Notes: generated by a model not told the origin, from the letters alone. Numbered from the stretch's first letter, positions 33,510-43,191 are shown. The stretch is DNA of 64,000 nucleotides from Candidatus Defluviibacterium haderslevense (GCA_016712225.1 JADJRL010000003.1:1261001-1325000), one strand, 5' to 3'. Made by a program: numbers and translations.

Positions 33510-36410
33510 TTAATCAATCAACTCTGTTAAGTGTTCAGATATCCATGCTGGCATTTCATCCATTTCTAATAATTCTTCAGAAATACTTAATTTATCGTTT
33601 TGAATCAAAATGATCTTTTGTTCAATACTATTCTTAGTGATAAAACGCGTTACATGAACAGGTTTTGATTGTCCCATTCTATGTGCTCTTGAAATGGCTT
33701 GTTTTTCAGTATAGGGATTCCACCAAGGATCCATTATTACAATATAACTTGCTGAGGTTAAATTCAAACCTACTCCACCTGCTTTTATAGAAATTAAGAA
33801 TAATTTAATATCCAATTGATTTTGAAATTGATCTACAATATGTTCTCGGTCTGAAACTTTTGTGTTGCCTGTCAAACTTAAATATTTAATTTGTTCTGAC
33901 TTTAACCAATTAGCTAATAATTCAAGGTGTGAAGTAAAAGAACTAAAAATCAACACTTTATGGTCTCCTTGAATTAATACAGAAAGGTATGCTTTAATAT
34001 CTTCAAATTTACCAGATGTATACGTGCCTACTTTATCTAATAAATTTGGGTGATTTGCAATTTGTCGAAGTTTTAATAATGAATTTAAAATAATAAACTT
34101 GTTTTTTGATTCATTATTTTCTATATTCAAAATACAATTTCTTGCTGCAGATTTTTCTTCTTCGTACAAATTATTTTGCTCCTCAGACATTTCAGAATAA
34201 AATATTTGTTCTGTCAATTCTGGTAATTCTTTGAGTACCTCTTCTTTTTTTCTTCTTAAGATATAGGGTTTTATTAATTCTTTTAATTCATCTAAATTTC
34301 CTCCGTCATGCTTTTTTGAAGTTGACTGAATATACCTTTTATTAAAAAAATGATAGGTTCCCAATATACCAGGATTAATAAATTCCATTTGAGACCATAG
34401 GTCTTTGAGGCTATTTTCAATTGGAGTTCCACTGAGTGAGATTCTATTATTTGCTTTTAATTGATGCAGTATTTTAAATGTCTTCGAGTCTTTGTTTTTA
34501 AATTGTTGGCTTTCATCACAAATTACGTAGTCGAAATTAATTTTGTTAAATAAATCAAAATCTCTAATAATAACTTGGTAACTGGTCAATATAATATTGT
34601 AATTTCTACGATTTAATTGTATACCTTTTCGATTTACGCCACTATAATTTAGAACTCTAAAACTTGGAGCAAATTTTCTTAATTCCTGTTCCCAATTAAA
34701 TAGGAGCGATGCTGGCAATATAAATAAACTACAAAAATCATTATTCCTTTGCTGATCAACATCACTAAACAAATCTCTAGGTTTATCTACATTAATTAAT
34801 GCACTAGAATTTGCCTCAAGTGACTCTTTGACAAAAAGTAATAATGCAATAGTTTGCAGGGTTTTACCCAATCCCATATCATCTGCAAGACATGCTCCAA
34901 GGCCGTTGTAATAATGCGAAATAAGCCAATTAACTCCAACTAGTTGATATGGCCTTAATTCAGCCTTTAAGTTTTTGGAGGGTTTATAATCTTCCATTAC
35001 CTTGATTGAATCATTGTCAATATCTGAAGTTTCTATGTTATTAAACTTTTCTATCAATGTATACTGACTTTTGTCAATTCTTATATGATTGTCTTCTATA
35101 ATTCCATAATGAGATAAGGCATCATACTTGGTGAACCATTCTTCAGGAAGAATAAAAATAGTTTGATCGGGTAATTTATATAGTCTATTCCTGTCCCTTA
35201 TATGATTTATAAATTCTGAAAAAGGGATCTCATGTATCCCAATAGTAACCGTACCAAAAATATCAAACCAATCATTTCTTGTAATGGTATCAAATGAAAT
35301 ATTCAGTGGAAAAGTACACACTTTCCCTTCGTCCATTTGTATATAATTAAGATTAAATTCCTTTTCTAAATATCCTCTATTGGTCCTGATCCATTCAAAT
35401 ATCTGAAATTGATTTCCTTCAATGTAAAACCGTTTATTAAGCCCTTCATTTAATTTTAATGACAACAAAATATTTACATATTTCATCTCCCTGTCCCTAT
35501 TTCTAATAGTTGATCGAACTCTTATCTGATCGTTACTATCAAAAAACAATTTATTATTTTTAGAAGTTAAATCCGCATAATTAAAAACAACTCCATCATA
35601 ATTATAATAAATTTCTAAAATCCAAATTTCTTGAATAAAATCAAAAGTTGTTTTAAGTTGAACTTCTGTAATAGCGTTACTTGTCTTGATTTCAAAACCT
35701 TCAACTTCGCAATCTACTTTTGAAATGACTTCCATAATGAATTTCTCAAAATAATTTTTTACCATCCTTTCAGGAATATTAATTTCAGTCTTATTTAAAA
35801 ATGGTAATAATTTTTTTGTATTGATCGTAACAATTTGATACAATTTTTTCTGGAAAATAATCCATGCTGGAAAATCACAGACCAAATCAATATCATCCTG
35901 GCGCAATGGTATGTATTCATTATTATATTCCAATGATAATTTATAATTAATTCCCTCATTCGTTTTTCTAAAAAACATTTTAGGAGTTAATACAATATCA
36001 GTCTTTTCTAATAATAAATTTTGAACATAACTTTTGCGTTCAATTTTTTTACAAATTGGGAATTGATATTTCTTAATTAATAGTAAAAATTCATTTTTTT
36101 TGTTATCTATCCATTTATTAACCTGTGTTTTAACGAGTTCATCTTCTAGAAGCTTAACTAAACTTACTTTCTTTTTTAAATTTTTAGAATATTTATTTTC
36201 AATATTAGATATTGAAAGTTCTTGACAGAGATTAATGAGTGTTTCATGATCATTAATATTCAAATCATAACTTTTACAAATTTCAATTGAAGCTTGTTTT
36301 TGCATATATTCTAAAAGTCCATCATCAGTAGCTGAGCAAATAAATGCAGCTGGTAGATAAGTACCTAACTCTTCTGAATATGATAAGTTATATACGATTT
36401 GATAATTCAA
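33510..36410 (-). CDS. SNF2-family DEAD/DEAH-box helicase
   Basis: A superfamily 2 DNA translocase of 966 residues. The C-terminal 480 residues hold the motor: motif I DMGLGKT (K516), motif II CDESQ (D632, E633; DESQ in place of the usual DEAH), motif III SGTPIENSLKDLWSQ, and motif VI AISRAHRMGQSKPV near residue 920. The N-terminal half (about 1-470) is not recognisable and has no SWIM zinc motif (no CxCx-type cysteine set). Bacterial members are thought to act on RNA polymerase or nucleoid structure, but no role is proven. It is a single gene with a TACCTTCG box 18 nt upstream of the ATG. Confidence 0.88.
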   Translation of the reverse strand: MNYQIVYNLSYSEELGTYLPAAFICSATDDGLLEYMQKQASIEICKSYDLNINDHETLINLCQELSISNIENKYSKNLKKKVSLVKLLEDELVKTQVNKWIDNKKNEFLLLIKKYQFPICKKIERKSYVQNLLLEKTDIVLTPKMFFRKTNEGINYKLSLEYNNEYIPLRQDDIDLVCDFPAWIIFQKKLYQIVTINTKKLLPFLNKTEINIPERMVKNYFEKFIMEVISKVDCEVEGFEIKTSNAITEVQLKTTFDFIQEIWILEIYYNYDGVVFNYADLTSKNNKLFFDSNDQIRVRSTIRNRDREMKYVNILLSLKLNEGLNKRFYIEGNQFQIFEWIRTNRGYLEKEFNLNYIQMDEGKVCTFPLNISFDTITRNDWFDIFGTVTIGIHEIPFSEFINHIRDRNRLYKLPDQTIFILPEEWFTKYDALSHYGIIEDNHIRIDKSQYTLIEKFNNIETSDIDNDSIKVMEDYKPSKNLKAELRPYQLVGVNWLISHYYNGLGACLADDMGLGKTLQTIALLLFVKESLEANSSALINVDKPRDLFSDVDQQRNNDFCSLFILPASLLFNWEQELRKFAPSFRVLNYSGVNRKGIQLNRRNYNIILTSYQVIIRDFDLFNKINFDYVICDESQQFKNKDSKTFKILHQLKANNRISLSGTPIENSLKDLWSQMEFINPGILGTYHFFNKRYIQSTSKKHDGGNLDELKELIKPYILRRKKEEVLKELPELTEQIFYSEMSEEQNNLYEEEKSAARNCILNIENNESKNKFIILNSLLKLRQIANHPNLLDKVGTYTSGKFEDIKAYLSVLIQGDHKVLIFSSFTSHLELLANWLKSEQIKYLSLTGNTKVSDREHIVDQFQNQLDIKLFLISIKAGGVGLNLTSASYIVIMDPWWNPYTEKQAISRAHRMGQSKPVHVTRFITKNSIEQKIILIQNDKLSISEELLEMDEMPAWISEHLTELID

Positions 36411-36548
36411 AAGTAAAAATTAAGGCGCGAAGGTAATCATCTCATTAAATATTTTATATTCATAAATATTTTTATAAAAAAATATTTATATATATATTCA
36501 TTATTTAATTTAAACATATTATATTGAGCCCACTTATTGGTATGAACA

Positions 36549-37028
36549 ATGAATTATACATTAAAAAAATATAATGAACTTAACATAGATGAATTATATC
36601 AAATACTTCAACTTAGAGCAGAGGTCTTTATTGTAGAACAACAATGTGTATATCAAGATTTGGATTCCAAAGATCAAGATGCATTTCACTTAATGCTCCA
36701 CAACCAAGATAATCTATTATTAGCATATACTCGTTTACTTCCACCAGATATTTCCTACAAGAATTACTCATCCATTGGCAGGGTTGTTAGTCATCCTGGT
36801 TTTCGTTCTAAAGGACTTGGAAAAAGCATAATGCAAAAATCAATATTGTATATTGAAAATTTATTTCCTCAATATAATATTAAAATTTCTGCACAATCTT
36901 ATCTTATAAAATTTTATGAATCATTTTCTTTCCAAACAATTGGAGATGAATACTTGGAAGATAATATTCCTCATACTGCAATGATTAAATATTTAATACC
37001 TTTTGAGCAGCAGTTAAAATCGCATTAA
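36549..37028 (+). CDS. GNAT-family N-acetyltransferase, ElaA type
   Basis: A 159-residue acyl-CoA-dependent acetyltransferase. The N-terminal strand-helix contains LRAEVFIVEQQCVYQDLDSKDQ, which is the ElaA-type signature, and the CoA-binding motif A is RVVSHPGFRSKGLGKSIMQ (about 78-96, with R-x-x-G-x-G-K). Its substrate is unknown. The last 44 nt overlap the end of the converging phosphohexomutase gene, so neither 3' end can be changed without affecting both. It has no close same-strand neighbour. Confidence 0.88.
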   Translation: MNYTLKKYNELNIDELYQILQLRAEVFIVEQQCVYQDLDSKDQDAFHLMLHNQDNLLLAYTRLLPPDISYKNYSSIGRVVSHPGFRSKGLGKSIMQKSILYIENLFPQYNIKISAQSYLIKFYESFSFQTIGDEYLEDNIPHTAMIKYLIPFEQQLKSH

Positions 37029-38385
37029 CTTCCATCATGTCCCGTCCTTGGGCATAAATTCGTAAAACAGGCTCTGTGCCGGAAAGTCTAAACATAAGCC
37101 ATGCATCATGTTCGAAATAATATTTTAAACCATCTAATGATTCCGTATTTATTACTTTAAATTGTTCCCAGGTATCAAATTTCTTTTGATTTAATGTATG
37201 ACTCACCGCTATCATTTGCTCTGGCAAGAGATGTAAATCCAATCGGTCGTAAGCAAATTGGCCTGTAATTTCATAAATCTCCTGAATTAATTCAGTTATA
37301 GATTTACCAGTTTTAGCAATAAATTCCAAAATAGTTAATCCAATCCAAATCCCATCTCGTTCTGGAATATGACCTTTTATTGCAAGTCCTCCTGATTCTT
37401 CTCCCGCCACTAATACATCATCTGATACCATGTACTCAGCAATATATTTAAATCCTATTTTTGTTACTATTGTTTCTAAGCCATAATAATCTGCTAACTT
37501 TTTAAGTTTATTAGTTACTGAAAAACTAACCACGATTTTACCCTTTAATTTTTTAAACCCTGCAAGATAGTGGAGTAATAACATCAATATATGATGAGAA
37601 TCGATTACATTTCCATATGAATCTAGCATTGCAAGTCGATCGGCGTCACCATCATTAGCAATTGCTATATATTTTCCTGGATTTGATTCTAAAAATTGAC
37701 TTATTTCTTTCAGATTTTTTGTAATAGGTTCAGGCGGGGTATTGTTAAAACCCGGATTCCACTCACAATGAAACGCTTTAAGAGATGGAAACAACTCTTT
37801 CATAACTTCTTGACCGGCCCCATACATGGCATCATAAGCTATCATTGTATTATTTTGAATAGCTGATAAATCAAAGTTTCTTTGAATATGCTTGATATAG
37901 TCATCTTTTATTGGCAATAATTGAATTGAACCATCTATAAACCAATCTTTAAAAGACTTACCTGCATAATCGCAAACATCAGGAATAAGAACCTCTATCT
38001 TCGCAATATCTGAAGGACTAGTGGGACCACCAAACGCAGATTTAAGTTTAAATCCATTGTACAATGCTGGGTTATGACTTGCTGTAATAACAATTCCCAA
38101 GTCTATATGATGATTTAAAACACCATAAGATATCATTGGCGTACTGGTTATTCCTTCTGAAATGTAGACCCGAATACCTTCGTTGCACATTATTTTGGAG
38201 ACTTCTTCAAGAAACATTCTTCCTCCAAAGCGACAATCATGCCCTATTAAAACACTCTTCAGTCCATGTTCTAACATCCATTGGGCCGTACCGTAAGTAA
38301 TCCGCCTGAGGTTTGATAATGTATATTCATCTCCAATTATAGCTCTCCAACCATCAGTTCCAAATTTTATTTTAGACATACTCAT
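36985..38385 (-). CDS. Phosphoglucomutase/phosphomannomutase
   Basis: Interconverts hexose 1- and 6-phosphates for cell-surface sugar synthesis. The 466 residues show the phosphoserine loop TASHNP (101-106, S103), the metal loop DGDADR (245-250) and the sugar-binding loop GEESGG (328-333), followed by the C-terminal phosphate-binding domain with RLSGTEPVLRIYAQG. The start reads MSMSK; the first ATG is used. Substrate preference between glucose and mannose cannot be told from these motifs. It is convergent with the ElaA-type gene and overlaps it by 44 nt. Confidence 0.93.
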   Translation of the reverse strand: MSMSKIKFGTDGWRAIIGDEYTLSNLRRITYGTAQWMLEHGLKSVLIGHDCRFGGRMFLEEVSKIMCNEGIRVYISEGITSTPMISYGVLNHHIDLGIVITASHNPALYNGFKLKSAFGGPTSPSDIAKIEVLIPDVCDYAGKSFKDWFIDGSIQLLPIKDDYIKHIQRNFDLSAIQNNTMIAYDAMYGAGQEVMKELFPSLKAFHCEWNPGFNNTPPEPITKNLKEISQFLESNPGKYIAIANDGDADRLAMLDSYGNVIDSHHILMLLLHYLAGFKKLKGKIVVSFSVTNKLKKLADYYGLETIVTKIGFKYIAEYMVSDDVLVAGEESGGLAIKGHIPERDGIWIGLTILEFIAKTGKSITELIQEIYEITGQFAYDRLDLHLLPEQMIAVSHTLNQKKFDTWEQFKVINTESLDGLKYYFEHDAWLMFRLSGTEPVLRIYAQGRDMMEVNAILTAAQKVLNI

Positions 38386-38544
38386 TTTTTAAATTAAACC
38401 GAAAATTAATCAAAACAATACTATCCTTAGCTCATATTTAACAAATAGATACAAAACTAATTCCAACTAGTATCTACAACTTATTATTTTGTGAAAGGTA
38501 TTAATTAATGATTAAATAATAATATATATTAAATATTTTTATTA

Positions 38545-38552
38545 TATATTTG
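38545..38552 (+). promoter_or_regulatory. -7 box for the isoaspartate methyltransferase gene
   Basis: TATATTTG matches TAnnTTTG exactly; transcription would start near 38559, 10 nt before the GTG start at 38569. The exact match at the usual short distance supports this start. Confidence 0.5.
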
Positions 38553-38568
38553 CCTCGAAATTAATATA

Positions 38569-39216
38569 GTGGAAGATAATTACAGACAAAGAGGTTTACG
38601 AAAACAACTCGTTTTAGAACTTAGTCAAAAAGGAATTCAAAACAAACAAGTCCTTGAAGCTATAATGGCAGTTCCCCGTCATTTATTTTTAGATAAAGCA
38701 TTTGAGGAATGGGCATATAAAGACAATGCGTTTCCAATAGATTGTGATCAAACCATCTCTCAACCCTATACTGTGGCCTTTCAAACCTCGTTATTAGACT
38801 TACAACCTAAAGATAAAGTCTTAGAAATTGGCACCGGGTCAGGCTATCAAGCTTGTGTTCTCTTGGAAATGGGAGTCAAGGTATATACTATTGAACGGCA
38901 CAAAACCCTTTATGATAAAACAGAAAAACTATTAACCAAAATTGGTTATAAATCGATCCGTACCTTTTTCGGAGATGGCTACCTTGGTTTGCCAAGATTT
39001 GCCCCATTCGACAAAATATTGATTACAGCAGCTGTACCGGAAATTCCTACAACATTAATAGATCAACTAAAACCAGGTGGGATTTTAGTAATTCCTTTAG
39101 ATGATCACAAACAATCTCAAACAATGATGAGAATTTATAAACTTCAAGATGGGAGATTGAAAAAAGAAAGCTTCGGCCAATTTAGATTTGTCCCCATGCT
39201 TCAGGGAGTAGAATAA
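38569..39216 (+). CDS. pcm: Protein-L-isoaspartate O-methyltransferase
   Basis: Repairs age-damaged proteins by methylating isoaspartyl residues with SAM. The 215 residues contain the substrate-binding QTISQPYTVAFQ (61-72) and motif I EIGTGSGYQ (86-94), followed by FDKILITAAVPEIP and LKPGGILVIP, all standard for the family. The start is GTG at 38569. A transcript of about 650 nt would end at the hairpin 39253-39281, which also serves the converging tRNA-Phe gene. No partner gene is adjacent; in many bacteria surE accompanies it, but not here. Confidence 0.93.
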   Translation: MEDNYRQRGLRKQLVLELSQKGIQNKQVLEAIMAVPRHLFLDKAFEEWAYKDNAFPIDCDQTISQPYTVAFQTSLLDLQPKDKVLEIGTGSGYQACVLLEMGVKVYTIERHKTLYDKTEKLLTKIGYKSIRTFFGDGYLGLPRFAPFDKILITAAVPEIPTTLIDQLKPGGILVIPLDDHKQSQTMMRIYKLQDGRLKKESFGQFRFVPMLQGVE

Positions 39217-39252
39217 TATCTCTAAAAACCACCGAATAAGCGTTATAAATAC

Positions 39253-39281
39253 AAAATCCTGTCCATTATGAACAGGATTTT
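39253..39281 (-). terminator. Terminator hairpin of tRNA-Phe (bidirectional)
   Basis: Arms aaaatcctgt (39253-39262) and acaggatttt (39272-39281) form a perfect 10-bp stem. It ends 8 nt beyond the tRNA-Phe 3' end on the minus strand, and 65 nt after the isoaspartate methyltransferase stop on the plus strand, so it may stop both transcripts. Confidence 0.7.
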
Positions 39282-39288
39282 ATTCAAG

Positions 39289-39361
39289 TGGTACCTCCAG
39301 GAATCGAACCAGGGACACCAGGATTTTCAGTCCTGTGCTCTACCAACTGAGCTAAGGTACC
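39289..39361 (-). tRNA. tRNA-Phe (GAA)
   Basis: The minus strand folds as a 73-nt cloverleaf. The acceptor arms are GGTACCT and AGGTACC, with discriminator A. The D-arm has AGCTCAGTTGGTAGAGC. The anticodon loop is CTGAAAA (anticodon GAA, phenylalanine), and the T-arm carries GGTTCGATTCC. CCA is not encoded. A TAnnTTTG box lies at 39397-39404 and a terminator hairpin follows the 3' end. Confidence 0.97.
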
Positions 39362-39396
39362 TTTTATTAAGATTATCAAAGCTTTGAAAAGGGACG

Positions 39397-39404
39397 CAAA
39401 TATA
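39397..39404 (-). promoter_or_regulatory. -7 box of tRNA-Phe
   Basis: The minus strand reads TATATTTG, an exact match to TAnnTTTG, giving a leader of about 29 nt before the tRNA 5' end. Confidence 0.5.
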
Positions 39405-39417
39405 ATATTATTTGGAT

Positions 39418-39425
39418 TATTTTTA
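39418..39425 (+). promoter_or_regulatory. -7 box of the MtfA-like gene
   Basis: TATTTTTA, one base from TAnnTTTG; transcription would begin near 39432, 21 nt before the ATG. Confidence 0.35.
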
Positions 39426-39452
39426 CTCCTTCATTAATATTTTCGCTAAACT

Positions 39453-40253
39453 ATGCCTTATAGATATTTTCTTATACCCACTATTTTTATAACGCTCCTT
39501 TATTTTGGGATCACTTATCTCAATTCAGAGCCTAATCCCATTATTATCATTATATTAATTGGTCTATGTGCGGCTATTATAAGCTTCCAAAATGTAATTA
39601 ATGATTGGTGGTTTTCAAAATTTACTCCAAAATTGGAACATAAAGAAATGTTGTGGCTTGATCAATTTGTGCCATTTATTAGTGATCTGACACAAAATGA
39701 TAAAAATGAATTTTTTCAGGAATTGGCTAAAATGCTTGAAAAACATGAATTCATTAAAATGGGACTTGAAAAACTTCCAGAAGAACTTAAATGGATGGCG
39801 CTTAGCCCTGCTGTACGCTTAAAAATCTACAATCACCCAAAGTTATATGATGAATACATCAGAACTGTATTTTATCCACATCCTTTTATAACGCCAAATC
39901 AAGATTGGATCCACATTTCAGAAACTTACGAAGAAGATAGTGTCATGATATATTCAGCAGAGCATCTTCAAGCTGCTTATGCTAATTCTAAATTATATTT
40001 TAACCCTGCCTTATATGAATGGAGCAAAGTATTTGTTAATATATTGAAGATTGATATTGACATAGATATAAATCAATGCGAATTGCTTTTGAATAAACTT
40101 CATGAAACAACTATTGAAAAAACCTTGCATTGGTTGGGGGCTAAAAGTATCCATTTTCCGTCTATTGCCATTTATGCTTTATTAATGGATCCAGTTTCTA
40201 CTCTGAAATTGTTTCCTGAATTAGCTAAATTGACAAAACTGTATAATTTATAA
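39453..40253 (+). CDS. MtfA-like (M90) protein lacking the HExxH zinc motif
   Basis: A 266-residue membrane-anchored protein. Two hydrophobic stretches (about 3-23 and 28-47) precede a soluble domain. The domain has the layout of the MtfA/M90 peptidase group, for example WLDQFVPFISDL followed by FQELAKMLEKHEFIKMGLEKL. No HExxH appears anywhere; the expected place holds SAEHLQAAYANSKLYFNP instead. It is therefore probably not a peptidase, perhaps a structural or regulatory relative. A TATTTTTA box lies at 39418-39425. Its stop is 1 nt from the end of the converging LtaS-like gene. The family link is moderately sure, the loss of the motif is directly visible. Confidence 0.5.
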   Translation: MPYRYFLIPTIFITLLYFGITYLNSEPNPIIIIILIGLCAAIISFQNVINDWWFSKFTPKLEHKEMLWLDQFVPFISDLTQNDKNEFFQELAKMLEKHEFIKMGLEKLPEELKWMALSPAVRLKIYNHPKLYDEYIRTVFYPHPFITPNQDWIHISETYEEDSVMIYSAEHLQAAYANSKLYFNPALYEWSKVFVNILKIDIDIDINQCELLLNKLHETTIEKTLHWLGAKSIHFPSIAIYALLMDPVSTLKLFPELAKLTKLYNL

Positions 40254-40254
40254 A

Positions 40255-42066
40255 TTATTTTTCTGTAAAATCTTTTTGTACTATTTGTGAATAGGCTTTT
40301 ATATATGCTTCTGTAAAATAACACGAACCTTGTTGTTCTATAAAATCTTTTTTATCATTGGAATAAATTCTATAACCACCTGAGTCCATCCAACCCATTC
40401 CATTGTTAAAAGCATAATAAGCAAATGCTGAATATTGAGGTGAAAAAATATCCTGACTATATTTAAAAGGCTCAAATGAAATATTCATTTGTCGTAAAAG
40501 AGTTGCTGAAATATCTGTCTGAGAACAATAACTTTGTATTACCGTGTCTAATGATACTGCCCCGCCTGTAAATAAGATGGGTATTGAAAATTTTTTAGGT
40601 TCACAATAGCTTACTTTATCTGGATATCTTCCACCATGATCTGCAACAATAATAATTAGCAAGGAATCCCATCTTTCAGATTGTTTTAATTGTTCAACCA
40701 TTTTCCCTAATGCCTTATCTGTATAATGTGCGGCGTTGACAAAAAGTGTTGTTTCATCCTTTTCATTCCAGACATCAGCATCCGGAATATCATAGGGTGG
40801 GTGACTACTCAAAGATAGTCCAGTCATAATAAATGGTCTAGGCTCTTTCAACAAATCTTGTGTCATCTTCTCAAATAAAATGTGGTCGTGCACACCCCAT
40901 TTAGCATTGTAAGTCGAAGCATCAAAATCGTATTTATCAATGATTCGATCCACTGATGCTCCCAACAAATATGATTTCATACTAGCAAATGAAATATCGC
41001 CACCATAATAAAATGATGATCGATATTTTTTCATTTTTAATTGTTTATAAATGGATGGAAGTTGTTCTGCTTTTGATGGGTACTTAATGATCGAACTTTG
41101 AGGCTGTGCTGGATATGAACTTATAATAGCGGCTAATCCCTTATCCGTTCTGTCACCACTTGCATAAGCGTTTTTCATAAAAATGCCATGTGCCTTTAAT
41201 ACATTTAGGTTTGGTAAGATTTCAATTCCTTTGTACTTAGCATCTAACATATTTGCTGTGAAACTTTCTAAAATAATGAGCAAAATATCCGGTTCCTGAG
41301 TTTTTAGCCATTGAAATGTATGGTTACTGTTTTTTAATAAAAGGGTATCAAAATGAGCTTTTGCTTCCAATTCAGTCATATGATTTGGTATGGTGGCCAT
41401 TTTTCTATTTTGCAATGACATGTACATTATATTCCATAATGGATGTATTGCCAGATGATTTGCAAACATGTTATTACTGTAATAGACTTTTCCGGGATTC
41501 ATTGGGGCCAATCCAAATCCTCCCCTAATTGGAATAATCATCATTGGGATTAATAACAAGATTATCAATCCATTTTTTATTGACAGATTAAATGGTTTCA
41601 AAGCACTTATCCACTTAATAATATATATTCCAATTACAATAAAAATTGTAAAATAAAATAAAAAGTAAACAACTGCATTTGATGAAATAAATTTTCCAGC
41701 CTCATTACTTTTATCTATATAATTAAAAAATGTATCGTCAATCCTAAATCCCCATTCCTGATATAAAATTGAATCTATTCCATAAATGGTAGCCATTAAG
41801 AAAATAACAAAATAGGTGTAAAATGAAATGCATTTCTTAATATTTATCCATTTTAATAAATGACCCATTAAAATAATCAAACATAATGGGACCATTAAAT
41901 ATCCATAGATAGATAAATCCATATACAATCCATAAAAGATGGATTTTAAAAAAAGTATTGGGGTTATTGTTTGGGTGTTCAATATTTGAATAAAACCAAA
42001 TACCAATCTACACAAACTCATGTAGAATAAAATCAATGCTGAATACCTTAATAAATATATAGGCAC
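40255..42066 (-). CDS. LTA synthase/sulfatase-family phosphoglycerol transferase
   Basis: An inner-membrane enzyme of 603 residues with five predicted helices at the N-terminus (about 1-190) and an alkaline-phosphatase-type periplasmic domain (about 220-603). The metal-binding and catalytic residues of the LtaS/sulfatase fold are visible: E267 (IILESFTANML), the nucleophile T307 (GDRTDKG), SSHPPYDIP and VADHGGRYP. Bacteroidota make no lipoteichoic acid, so it probably transfers phosphoglycerol or phosphoethanolamine to a membrane glycan or lipid. It is a single gene; its 3' end is 1 nt from that of the MtfA-like gene. Confidence 0.9.
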   Translation of the reverse strand: MPIYLLRYSALILFYMSLCRLVFGFIQILNTQTITPILFLKSIFYGLYMDLSIYGYLMVPLCLIILMGHLLKWINIKKCISFYTYFVIFLMATIYGIDSILYQEWGFRIDDTFFNYIDKSNEAGKFISSNAVVYFLFYFTIFIVIGIYIIKWISALKPFNLSIKNGLIILLLIPMMIIPIRGGFGLAPMNPGKVYYSNNMFANHLAIHPLWNIMYMSLQNRKMATIPNHMTELEAKAHFDTLLLKNSNHTFQWLKTQEPDILLIILESFTANMLDAKYKGIEILPNLNVLKAHGIFMKNAYASGDRTDKGLAAIISSYPAQPQSSIIKYPSKAEQLPSIYKQLKMKKYRSSFYYGGDISFASMKSYLLGASVDRIIDKYDFDASTYNAKWGVHDHILFEKMTQDLLKEPRPFIMTGLSLSSHPPYDIPDADVWNEKDETTLFVNAAHYTDKALGKMVEQLKQSERWDSLLIIIVADHGGRYPDKVSYCEPKKFSIPILFTGGAVSLDTVIQSYCSQTDISATLLRQMNISFEPFKYSQDIFSPQYSAFAYYAFNNGMGWMDSGGYRIYSNDKKDFIEQQGSCYFTEAYIKAYSQIVQKDFTEK

Positions 42067-42228
42067 TGTAACAATTTTAGCAATAAAAATTTATACGAAA
42101 CAATTCAATATAATTTTAGCATTCTCTATTCATAAAATAATGTATAATATTTTATGAATCTAAAAATTTTTAATTGATTTTACCTTACCAAAGTGATTCA
42201 ATTCATAAATACTGAATCAAATTATTTT

Positions 42229-43164
42229 TTATGAAATGATATCTAATTCTCTAACATCATATGTACTCATAGATTCGAATTGCCGAATGCGTGTATGAAT
42301 TTCATTTTGACTTAACGATCTGAGTCTGGATAAACTAAAATCTTCTACACAAAATGAAGCCATAGTAGATCCGTAAATAATTGCAGTTTTCATATTTTGA
42401 AAACTAATATCATCTGTTCTGGCCAAATATCCTACCATACCCCCTGCAAAACTATCTCCTGCGCCAGTTGGGTCAATGACATCTGCAACAGGCAAACCTG
42501 GAGCAAAAAATATTTTATCATCATGAAATAATAAAGCACCATGTTCTCCTTTCTTAATAATCAAAAATCTCGGGCCAAAACTATGAATTTTTGCTGCTGC
42601 TTTTACCAAAGATCGTTCACCTGATAATTGTCGTGCTTCTTCATCATTAATGGTTAATACATCTACCTTGGCAATAACTTCCATCAATTTTTCTAGTGCA
42701 ATGTCCATCCAAAAATTCATAGTATCTAAAACAACCAATTTGGGTTTAGTTGTTAATTGATCCAAAACTGAAAGTTGAATATCCGGTGTAAGATTGCCTA
42801 ACATGATATATTGACTTGATTTATAAGCATCCGGCAATATTGGGTTAAAATCTGCTAAAACATTAAGATCTGTGGTTAAAGTATCACGACCATTCATGTC
42901 GTGATGATATCTTCCTGACCAGTAAAAAGACTTTTTACCAGGAATTCTAACCAATCCATCCATAGATACTCCTCTATTTTGTAATTGATTTACCTCAGAC
43001 TCCGGAAAATCATCTCCAACTATGGACACTAAATTTATATTGTTACACCAATAGGAAGCAGCCCAACTAATATAGGTACAAGCACCACCAATGACCTTTT
43101 CAACCCTTCCGTATGGCGTTTCTATGGTATCAAAAGCCATGGTTCCAACAGTAAGTATACTCAT
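42229..43164 (-). CDS. PfkB-family carbohydrate or nucleoside kinase
   Basis: A ribokinase-like kinase of 311 residues. The N-terminal part has VEKVIGGACTYISWAASYW, and the C-terminal signature is DPTGAGDSFAGG (231-242) with the catalytic base D237 and the anion hole GAGD (234-237). The substrate could be a sugar, adenosine or a related nucleoside; sequence alone does not decide. It is the only gene between the LtaS-like gene and tRNA-Asn; its transcript would begin close to the terminator hairpin of that tRNA (43192-43216). Confidence 0.88.
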   Translation of the reverse strand: MSILTVGTMAFDTIETPYGRVEKVIGGACTYISWAASYWCNNINLVSIVGDDFPESEVNQLQNRGVSMDGLVRIPGKKSFYWSGRYHHDMNGRDTLTTDLNVLADFNPILPDAYKSSQYIMLGNLTPDIQLSVLDQLTTKPKLVVLDTMNFWMDIALEKLMEVIAKVDVLTINDEEARQLSGERSLVKAAAKIHSFGPRFLIIKKGEHGALLFHDDKIFFAPGLPVADVIDPTGAGDSFAGGMVGYLARTDDISFQNMKTAIIYGSTMASFCVEDFSLSRLRSLSQNEIHTRIRQFESMSTYDVRELDIIS

Positions 43165-43191
43165 TAATAAAAATTTTTAGATGACAATAAA

